Of a stretch of 17,703 nucleotides of DNA, positions 12,021 to 17,703 are shown piece by piece. Made by a program: the position numbers and the translations under genes. Numbering within the stretch: position 1 is the first letter of the stretch; every line of letters starts with the position of its first letter. Source of the DNA: Thermodesulfovibrionales bacterium (GTDB taxonomy: Bacteria > Nitrospirota > Thermodesulfovibrionia > Thermodesulfovibrionales > UBA1546); contig JASEHP010000018.1 in the NCBI GenBank assembly GCA_030018605.1, positions 1-17,703 on the forward strand, read 5' to 3'. The notes beneath the pieces were generated by a model. The model was not told the origin of the DNA. It was given only the letters and a program-made list of their open reading frames with translations, and searched no databases.

Positions 12021-14435
12021 CTAAACATTTTCCGCCATCTCCCATACCCCGCATGGACATATTCCTGCGCAGAAACCGCAGCCTATGCAGAGGTTATCGT
12101 CAACAACATATTCGTACGACCCGTCTTTATGTTCAGCCCTGCTTATCGCTCCCCAGTAGCATGTTGCCTCGCACATGCGGCAATCACGGCATGTAGCGCA
12201 GGACATGCACCTCTCTGCCTCCTTTTCAACCGGGAAATCACCACGGCAGATATCGTAGTATTCTGCTTTTATTCTCTCGTAGGCTATAGGCTGTTTTATT
12301 TCCGGCCATCTTGGAGCATGCATTATCTGATAGTTTATGTAGTCTGCCGCAAGCCTTCCTTGACCAATGGCGTGTGTCACAAGGTTGAGACCTGTAGCAT
12401 CCCCTATTGCATAAACCTTCACGTCGGAGGTCTGATAATTTTCATTTACAGATAGCCAGCCTTTTTCCGCATGCACGGAAGGAGGAAGGAAATCAAGCTG
12501 CGGCATGTCGCCGATTGCCATCACAACAAAGTCCGCATCAATTGATGAACCATCCTTGAAAAAAAGTTTCCTGTCCTTTTTATCATAGCTGTCTGTAAGT
12601 TTGGGCCAGAGCACCTGAGTCCCTTTTGCCATTGCTATTCTCATCTCTTCGCCGAACGCGGCCGGCTTCTGTATATCAACAGCAGTGACAGATTCTGCGC
12701 CGTTATTATAAGCCTCCGATGCAGCGTCCATTCCCACATTACCCGCGCCTATAACAACGACCTTCTTGCCTTTAAGTTCAGGTTTTTTCCCAAGGTTTAT
12801 GTCTTTGAGAAAATCATAGGCTGACACTGTATCATCTGCGCCGGAGAATGTAATCTTTCTCGGTTGATGCGCTCCGCATGCAAGGACTACAACCTCATGC
12901 CCTTTATAAATCTCGCTGAACTTGTTTTTATCTACCTTTGTATTCAGATGCAGATTTACTCCAAGCTCTTTAAATCTGGATGTTTCTTTTTCAAGTATCT
13001 GATGAGGAAGTCTCTCCCTCGGTATGCACTGTTCTATCTTGCCGCCGAGCTTATCAGCCGACTCATAGAGGTCAACAGTGTGCCCTTTCAATGCAAGCTG
13101 CCATGCAGCGCTCATTCCAGCAGTACCTCCTCCGATTACGGCTATCTTATGTCCTGTAGGCTTGTCTTTTGGGGGAACAGGCAGGTTGAGAGAAAGCTCT
13201 CCCATCTTGTTTATTGCCAGAGGCTTATCAAGCCTTGCCCGTGTGCATGCCTGCATGCAGAGGTTAGGGCATATCTCGCCGCAGACAGTTGCCGGCAGGG
13301 GGCTGTATTGCAATACAAGCTCAAGTGCTTCGTTCAGTTTGCCCTGCCTGATTAATGAAGCCCTCTTGTGCGATGGAATATGTGTCGGGCAGGCATATGC
13401 GCATGGAGGCGCATACTTTTCATTTGCCCATATCGGCTTGTTTCTTCTGTCTGTGCCAGTCGTGATATACGGAAGCAATGTAAGCTCATGGTCAAGATAT
13501 TCTGCAAACAAGCCTCCTTGTCCGACCTCTTTTTCCCACATGTTTTTTCTAAATTCAGATGTCGGCATCTTAATCCATTTTCTGCCTCGTTTTTCCTGCG
13601 GAGTATAAGCAATAAGTTTTTTCCAGTTGTCAGGAGATTTTGTAAGTTCATTTAAATATGCTGTCCTGTCAATTGCTTCAAGGAAAGGCATCATGTTTGT
13701 CTTTAGCCATTTCCAGTCCTGAGGAGTCAGGTCAACGAGCTTGACATCCTTTTCGCTATAGCCCTGAATGGGTCCTCTGAAATATATTGTTCCACCGACC
13801 ATTCCAACACAGGGACGGTAGCCAAGTATATTTTCCGGATTGCGAGGATTTACTCCGCAGACAACTGCGATTCCTCCTGCCTTGAACTCGGCAAATGAAT
13901 CGCCGACATTTCTGAAATACCAAGACTGAGGAGGGTCAAATCTCGGATTATGTTTTGTCATGGTGTCGCATCTTGCGCCGCCGCTTCCCTGAATATATAA
14001 AATCCCCTGAGCAGCAGCATTGAATGCGCCGTTTGTCGCATCGCCGAGCACAGTTATTTTTGCGCCGCAGTTAATCCATCCCACATCATCGGAGACGCTT
14101 CCTTTAACAAGTATCTCCGTTCCCTGCATTCCCATGCTTCCAAGCCTCTGGCCCGCAGGGCCCTCGACTGTCAGCTTTACCTTTTCGCCTCTCGGCCAGA
14201 TCCTTCCGCCGATTCCGTGCTGGCCATCGGCTATTATGCGAAACTCCCTCGCGCCTTCCTGAACAGCATGCTGTATCTGCTCCTCAAGGATGCGTGAAGG
14301 TACACGCTTGCCTTTGATATTACCGTGAATGATAAAAGTGTCAGAGTGTCCGAGTGTCAGAGTGTCAGAGCTTTTAATACTTTGACCCTTTGATGCTTTG
14401 ACCCTTAGATGCTTTGATGTCTTCTTAGCACGCAT
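12021..14435 (-). CDS. gltD: Glutamate synthase: GXGXG domain fused to GltD-like NAD(P)H oxidoreductase and ferredoxin
   Basis: 804 residues in three parts. Residues ~38-250 are the GXGXG beta-helix that normally ends the large GltB subunit (HGIGGRIWPRGEKVKLTV, GSMGMQGTEILVKGSV, AAQGILYIQGSGGARC, GMVGGTIYFRG). From ~340 comes a GltD-type flavoprotein: cysteine-rich N-terminal Fe-S part (CAYACPTHIP at 345-354; CGEICPNLCMQAC at 385-397), FAD-binding GGGTAG (435-440), the second nucleotide site GAGNVG (563-568) and YAIGDATGLNLVTHAIGQG. The last ~65 residues are ferredoxin-like with CMSCATCRDCRMCEATC (743-759) and CIGCGFCAGICPCG (783-796). Residues ~6-33 come from an 8-bp repeat array read in frame, an apparently recent N-terminal extension. 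It overlaps the preceding subunit gene by 11 bp (ATGCGTGCTAA). Confidence 0.92.
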   Translation of the reverse strand: MRAKKTSKHLRVKASKGQSIKSSDTLTLGHSDTFIIHGNIKGKRVPSRILEEQIQHAVQEGAREFRIIADGQHGIGGRIWPRGEKVKLTVEGPAGQRLGSMGMQGTEILVKGSVSDDVGWINCGAKITVLGDATNGAFNAAAQGILYIQGSGGARCDTMTKHNPRFDPPQSWYFRNVGDSFAEFKAGGIAVVCGVNPRNPENILGYRPCVGMVGGTIYFRGPIQGYSEKDVKLVDLTPQDWKWLKTNMMPFLEAIDRTAYLNELTKSPDNWKKLIAYTPQEKRGRKWIKMPTSEFRKNMWEKEVGQGGLFAEYLDHELTLLPYITTGTDRRNKPIWANEKYAPPCAYACPTHIPSHKRASLIRQGKLNEALELVLQYSPLPATVCGEICPNLCMQACTRARLDKPLAINKMGELSLNLPVPPKDKPTGHKIAVIGGGTAGMSAAWQLALKGHTVDLYESADKLGGKIEQCIPRERLPHQILEKETSRFKELGVNLHLNTKVDKNKFSEIYKGHEVVVLACGAHQPRKITFSGADDTVSAYDFLKDINLGKKPELKGKKVVVIGAGNVGMDAASEAYNNGAESVTAVDIQKPAAFGEEMRIAMAKGTQVLWPKLTDSYDKKDRKLFFKDGSSIDADFVVMAIGDMPQLDFLPPSVHAEKGWLSVNENYQTSDVKVYAIGDATGLNLVTHAIGQGRLAADYINYQIMHAPRWPEIKQPIAYERIKAEYYDICRGDFPVEKEAERCMSCATCRDCRMCEATCYWGAISRAEHKDGSYEYVVDDNLCIGCGFCAGICPCGVWEMAENV
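14338..14419. repeat. Paired octamer array C inside the GltD-fusion gene
   Basis: On the plus strand the left arm is GTGTCAGA (14338-14345), GTGTCCGA (14346-14353), GTGTCAGA (14354-14361) and GTGTCAGA (14362-14369). After ten bases the right arm is CTTTGACC (14380-14387), CTTTGATG (14388-14395), CTTTGACC (14396-14403), CTTAGATG (14404-14411) and CTTTGATG (14412-14419). GTCAGAG can pair with CTTTGAC using one G-U. Its units are rotations or complements of those in array D. Confidence 0.85.
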
Positions 14436-16092
14436 AACTTATTCCCAGCCTCTCTGCCATTGCTTTATCATCAGTGCTTAAGCCGTCTGACATTCCTATA
14501 GGAAGCTCTGTGCTTCTCCCCATCGGAGCAAATATCTTCCTGAGTTCAACATCAGCAGCTTTGAATGTCTCTACAACTCTTTCTGCAACCTTGTCTGCAT
14601 CAAGCCTTCTGTAGAGTTTAGGATCCTGTGTCGTAATGCCTCTCGGGCATTTTCCTGTATTACAGAGGTTGCATCTGTTATATTCGTCTCCGAAACAATC
14701 TGCCGCAGCCTGCATTATATATTTGCCGATAGAAACAGCAGATGCGCCGAGCATTATCAGCGCTGCTGCATTTGCCGCGAGATTGCCTTTTTTACCTATG
14801 CCTCCTGCAGCTATCAAGGGAAGCTCATTTTGTTTGCCCTGTTTAACAAGGTCGAGATAGCACTCCCTCAAATTAGATGCAATTGGGTGCCCCATTTTGT
14901 CCATTGATACATTGTATGCGGCTCCGGTGCCACCGTCTTCTCCGTCTATGGAAAGGGCTGCGGCATAAGGATTCCGCGCAAGATTATTTAATACTGCCTT
15001 TGCCGTCCTTGTGCCGGAAATCTTTGGATAAACAGGAACTCTGAATCCCCATGCCATTGACATGGACTGAATCATCTTTGCAACTGCTTCTTCTATTGAA
15101 TACTTAGTCTGATGAGTCGGAGGCGATGCCAGGTCAACAAATTGCGGAACTCCTCTTATGCCTGCAATGAGCTTAAGAACCTTTTGAGCCATAAGAAGTC
15201 CGCCGTCGCCAGGCTTTGCGCCCTGACCGTATTTAATCTCTATTGCAGCAGGGTCTTCAACCATGTGGGGGAGGGCGTGTATAATCTCATCCCATCCAAA
15301 ATAACCTGATGCTATCTGTATAATGAAGTATTTAAGATATTTTGATTTCAGAAGCCTCGGCGGCATTCCACCTTCACCGGAGCACATTACAACAGGCATT
15401 CCTTCAACTTCATTGAGGTATGAAACTCCCATTGCAATGCCTTCCCACATGGGAGGAGACAATGCTCCGATTGACATGCTGCCGATCATTATTGGATATA
15501 TCTCGCGGACTGGCGGAATAAACCTGCCGCTTTCCTTATCAGCAATGAGTTTACCGTTTACGAGCTTAAGAGGCAGTTCCTCCGGAGGCAGTATCCTTCC
15601 GAGCAAAGTTCTTAACCTGAACTCATGCCTTCCGGCATCAAGAGCAGGGTCGGTAAGCATTGAGATTCTTGTGAACTTGAGCCTATCCAGAGTTGAGATA
15701 GCCGGATCGTTTCTCCTTCCGCCTCTCTTATATCCCTCTCCCCCTTTATTTTTATAGTGCAGTAGTTTATTCTGCGGATTGAATTCAGGCTCTATTGCCT
15801 CGTTAGGGCACACAAGAGTGCAGGCACCGCATCCGACACAGTAGCGTTCCATATCAGTTGCCTGCTCAACAATCTGGATAACCTTCCTTTCTGCCTTTGG
15901 AGCAGGGGAGTCGCCTTCAGAAACAACATATCTCTGGATTTTTACAGCAGCCTCAATCGCCTTAACGGGACATGCTGCAGTGCATCTGCCGCACCTTTTG
16001 CACCTGTCATCGCGCCACCTGACAATATACGGAAATTCTCTTAGAGAAAGGTCATGATTGTGGTCAAGTCTTAACCCTGAAGCTGGTTCCAT
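14425..16092 (-). CDS. gltB: Glutamate synthase central subunit: two ferredoxin motifs plus FMN barrel
   Basis: 555 residues. An N-terminal di-cluster ferredoxin (CKRCGRCTAACP at 31-42; CVGCGACTLVCP at 85-96) is followed by the FMN-binding glutamate-synthase barrel from ~195: GSMSIGALSPPMWEGIAMG, GEGGMP (239-244), IEIKYGQGAKPGDGGLL (284-300), DGEDGGTGAAYNVS (383-396), and AAGGIGKKGNLAANAAALIMLGA. The 3Fe-4S cysteines are C474, C477 and C482 in CNLCNTGKCPRGITTQDP. The barrel converts 2-oxoglutarate plus channelled ammonia to glutamate. It is divergent from classical GltB: YPKISGTRTAK and SIDGEDGGTGAA replace the usual VKLV...GVG and SGHDGGTGAS patterns. AGGAGG precedes the ATG; it overlaps the amidotransferase gene by 22 bp. 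Confidence 0.92.
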   Translation of the reverse strand: MEPASGLRLDHNHDLSLREFPYIVRWRDDRCKRCGRCTAACPVKAIEAAVKIQRYVVSEGDSPAPKAERKVIQIVEQATDMERYCVGCGACTLVCPNEAIEPEFNPQNKLLHYKNKGGEGYKRGGRRNDPAISTLDRLKFTRISMLTDPALDAGRHEFRLRTLLGRILPPEELPLKLVNGKLIADKESGRFIPPVREIYPIMIGSMSIGALSPPMWEGIAMGVSYLNEVEGMPVVMCSGEGGMPPRLLKSKYLKYFIIQIASGYFGWDEIIHALPHMVEDPAAIEIKYGQGAKPGDGGLLMAQKVLKLIAGIRGVPQFVDLASPPTHQTKYSIEEAVAKMIQSMSMAWGFRVPVYPKISGTRTAKAVLNNLARNPYAAALSIDGEDGGTGAAYNVSMDKMGHPIASNLRECYLDLVKQGKQNELPLIAAGGIGKKGNLAANAAALIMLGASAVSIGKYIMQAAADCFGDEYNRCNLCNTGKCPRGITTQDPKLYRRLDADKVAERVVETFKAADVELRKIFAPMGRSTELPIGMSDGLSTDDKAMAERLGISYAC

Positions 16093-17180
16093 ACCTTAAC
16101 CTCCTCTGCTCCGGGGGAAACAATGACCATATCGTATTTCATCGGGAAGATGTCCATGGATTTGTCTCTCTTAGGAACAGCCTTATCAACTCCGCATTCC
16201 TCTGACATAAGCGCATATTTTCCCTTTATGCCTGCAACCACGCCGGGCCTGAGTTTCTTTGAATCCTGAACCATAAAGCATGTCCCATCAGGAGTGAACC
16301 CGATAACCATATTGGGTCCGTCTATGCAAAGCGGCCGCAGTGACTGCTTCATCAGTTTCAGCGCATCAGAATCCTTTCTTGCCTCGATTTCTGCCGGCTT
16401 GAGCGGCGTTATGACATCCTTATAGTATTGCAGGGGGTATCCGAGCTGCCTTGCAGTATAATGGAGTATGTGGGTGAAAACCTCGCTGTCGCTGTTATAG
16501 CCAATATAACCGGGGAACCCTCTGCCCATCAGAAATTCTCTTATCGGAACGAACGCTGTGTTTTCTCCGTTTGTCATTGAACAATATCCCTGAATAAAAA
16601 ACGGGTGGCAGGCGTAAAGATATATTTGATAGTTTGTATTCTGCCTGCCTTGCGCAAATATGATCTTTGCTTTTAAGCCGTCACTGTCAAGCCCGAAAAA
16701 CTCGCCAAGTTCAAGAGGGTCGCCGACTTCTTTTAAGGTGATAACATCAGGGTAAAAAGAGAACGCAAAGATTGATTCATCTGGCTCGCCGATCTTTCTG
16801 AGGGCAAGCCGGGTGTTCATCAAAAGGTCTTCTTTCTCCTCTGCAGATTTGTCTTTGTAAGCAGGAGGATATTCATAGACTCTTGCAAAATAGTGATCGC
16901 GCGGCGCTATTCCTTTAACCGTTTTTATCTTTGGATTCCATATATGCTCAAGCCTGAACCCCTTTTTCTTCATATAATCATTAACAACCTCTATCCCCTT
17001 TTTAGAGCAGATGCCTGACAGTATCGGATATGCTTTTAACTCTTCGAATTCACCGCCGAGGTCTTTGAGCGTAAGCCCAAGCCCTGAGCCGTCGTGACCC
17101 TCTTTCATGGTCTCGAGGGCGAGGATGTTCTCTATTGGAGAGAAATATTTATTTGATGTTATCGCAGCCAGTCTGCACAT
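16071..17180 (-). CDS. Glutamate synthase class II glutamine amidotransferase subunit
   Basis: 369 residues from the ATG at 17180. This start is fixed by two signs: a GGAGG site at eight bases, and the need for the catalytic Cys to be residue 2 (MCRLAAITS), as in all Ntn-type glutamine amidotransferases; an in-frame ATG 24 bases upstream would bury it. Other family marks are EGHDGSGLG (27-35), the glutamine-binding NGEN (204-207) and GYNSDSEVF (227-235). The subunit releases ammonia from glutamine for the barrel subunit encoded next, with which it overlaps by 22 bp. Large insertions (~50-180) compared with the GltB1 domain are expected for split, archaeal-type glutamate synthases. It is the first gene of the operon, ~150 bases downstream of its candidate promoter. 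Confidence 0.9.
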   Translation of the reverse strand: MCRLAAITSNKYFSPIENILALETMKEGHDGSGLGLTLKDLGGEFEELKAYPILSGICSKKGIEVVNDYMKKKGFRLEHIWNPKIKTVKGIAPRDHYFARVYEYPPAYKDKSAEEKEDLLMNTRLALRKIGEPDESIFAFSFYPDVITLKEVGDPLELGEFFGLDSDGLKAKIIFAQGRQNTNYQIYLYACHPFFIQGYCSMTNGENTAFVPIREFLMGRGFPGYIGYNSDSEVFTHILHYTARQLGYPLQYYKDVITPLKPAEIEARKDSDALKLMKQSLRPLCIDGPNMVIGFTPDGTCFMVQDSKKLRPGVVAGIKGKYALMSEECGVDKAVPKRDKSMDIFPMKYDMVIVSPGAEEVKVWNQLQG

Positions 17181-17199
17181 TGTTTGTTCCTCCAAGAGC

Positions 17200-17296
17200 A
17201 TCAAAGTATCAAAGTGTCAGAGTGTTAGTAACTTTTCAACTTCTGCTCTGCTGCTCTACTGTTCTGTTACTCTACTGCTCTGTTGCCCTGCTTTGG
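17200..17296. repeat. Paired octamer array D in the glutamate synthase leader
   Basis: Left arm: ATCAAAGT (17200-17207), ATCAAAGT (17208-17215), GTCAGAGT (17216-17223), GTTAGTAA (17224-17231). After nine bases the right arm has seven contiguous units: TTCTGCTC (17241-17248), TGCTGCTC, TACTGTTC, TGTTACTC, TACTGCTC (17273-17280), TGTTGCCC and TGCTTTGG (17289-17296). The right arm has the same 8-bp period but is less complementary to the left than in the other loci. It lies between promoter and start codon of the operon, so it would be in the 5' untranslated RNA. Confidence 0.8.
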
Positions 17297-17312
17297 CAGC
17301 AGACGCCAATTT

Positions 17313-17325
17313 AACGGTAACCGTT
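17313..17325. promoter_or_regulatory. Palindrome at the glutamate synthase transcription start
   Basis: AACGGT-A-ACCGTT is a perfect 6-bp inverted repeat with a one-base centre, about 5-17 bases downstream of the predicted start site. A half-site-like GCCGTT follows on the promoter side. The position suits a repressor operator; the regulator is unknown. Confidence 0.45.
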
Positions 17326-17336
17326 TGCCGTTTTTT

Positions 17337-17366
17337 ATTTTAAGAATTATTGCCAGTTTTTGTCAA
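17337..17366 (-). promoter_or_regulatory. Promoter of the glutamate synthase operon
   Basis: On the minus strand TTGACA (17366-17361) is followed after 18 bp by TAAAAT (17342-17337, 5/6). Transcription would start near 17330 and give a ~150-nt leader. The -35 hexamer coincides with TGTCAATAAAATG, a candidate end of the neighbouring insertion sequence. Confidence 0.65.
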
Positions 17367-17703
17367 TAAAATGAAAAAGTTAAGATACATATGCGACATT
17401 GAGAAGTAGTGGATCATTATGCCAGAGCATACCCAATATTTAGTAAGATACGAGGCTATAGGAGGATGCAGGATACGCTCTATAGCCTTAGGATGTTTGA
17501 TAAAGATGAGACAGCAAGGCAGCGTATGAAGATTATGAAGTTTTATGAGGAATACGGAGAGAAGGCAACAAAGGAGGCATTTGGCGCCGATAGGAAGGTC
17601 ATAAGCAGGTGGAGGAAGAGAGTTAAGGAGGGCAGAGGGCAATTAATGGCATTAGTGCCGGAATCAACACGACCCCGCAAGGTAAGGAGATCAGAAGTGC
17701 CTC
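17361..17703. mobile_element. Left part of an insertion sequence (cut by window end)
   Basis: A transposase gene begins at 17466 and runs rightward off the window, so the element extends beyond 17703. The left boundary is not proven; TGTCAATAAAATG at 17361 is a plausible terminus, since several IS families begin with TGT, and it lies ~100 bases before the transposase start. The other end, needed to define the inverted repeat and target duplication, is outside the window. Confidence 0.5.
17466..17703 (+). CDS. Transposase, N-terminal part (integrase-core IS type), partial
   Basis: 79 codons are visible, reading through the window end with no stop. The protein opens MQDTLYSLRMFDKDETARQR and continues with a helix-turn-helix: KIMKFYEEYGEKATKEAFG then DRKVISRWRKRVKEG, followed by LVPESTRPRKVRR, a basic linker. 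This is the layout of N-terminal DNA-binding regions of IS481/IS3-like (DDE integrase-core) transposases, where the HTH recognises the element ends; the catalytic core would follow outside the window. The ATG at 17466 has GGAGG immediately before it, too close to be ideal; the Met at 17493 is an alternative start. Confidence 0.75.
   Translation, partial: MQDTLYSLRMFDKDETARQRMKIMKFYEEYGEKATKEAFGADRKVISRWRKRVKEGRGQLMALVPESTRPRKVRRSEVP

Noticed and set aside
13078..13655. Several open frames on the plus strand opposite the GltD fusion
   Set aside because: Shadows of a strongly supported minus-strand gene with conserved Fe-S and nucleotide-binding motifs.
17181..17204. Upstream in-frame start for the glutamine amidotransferase
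   Set aside because: It would add MMLLEEQT and bury the catalytic Cys; the ATG at 17180 has a proper GGAGG and gives Cys2.

Overview
The window looks like a chromosomal segment of an anaerobic or microaerophilic Gram-negative-type bacterium of moderate GC. Lipoproteins, c-type cytochromes, a lipoyl synthase, an AlaC-type aminotransferase overlapping a homoserine dehydrogenase, and a ferredoxin-rich split glutamate synthase together resemble Nitrospirota (Thermodesulfovibrionia-like) or deltaproteobacterial-grade genomes. That placement is inference; there is no rRNA or other marker here.

Region 1 (1-1250) is a small gene graveyard. A hicB-hicA toxin-antitoxin pair on the minus strand sits between two copies of a ~107-bp direct repeat. 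Each copy encodes the same C-terminal tail of a protein resembling a restriction-enzyme winged-helix end. A decayed PIN-domain (VapC-like) toxin with an in-frame stop follows. Region 2 (1194-6528) is housekeeping: an EamA/DMT permease (minus), then on the plus strand a HEAT-repeat protein, lipA, an alaC-like aminotransferase overlapping hom, and an orphan hypC. Region 3 (6529-8466) has a strong promoter and a long structured leader ahead of a beta-propeller lipoprotein with two C-terminal heme-c motifs. A very stable hairpin separates it from a monoheme cytochrome c, and a bidirectional terminator closes the unit. Region 4 (8464-11973) is a convergent minus-strand operon: an OB-fold-like lipoprotein, an FtsX/MacB permease, an ABC ATPase and a second paralogous permease, led by an extended -10 promoter that would give a leaderless mRNA. 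Region 5 (12021-17366) is a minus-strand operon for a three-subunit glutamate synthase: amidotransferase; ferredoxin plus FMN barrel; and a GXGXG + GltD + ferredoxin fusion. Region 6 (17361-17703) is the left end of an insertion sequence whose transposase runs off the window.

The most unusual signal cuts across genes. Four loci (3629-3721, 5869-5942, 14338-14419, 17200-17296) carry paired arrays of degenerate repeats with a strict 8-bp period: a left arm, then a right arm that is roughly its reverse complement. They lie in an intergenic gap (supplying the lipA stop codon), in frame inside hom between its catalytic and ACT domains, in frame at the N-terminus of the GltD fusion, and in the leader of the glutamate synthase operon. 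They behave like a dispersed, hairpin-forming element tolerated inside coding sequence. A second point of interest is that the glutamate synthase promoter takes its TTGACA -35 from what may be the very end of the neighbouring insertion sequence.
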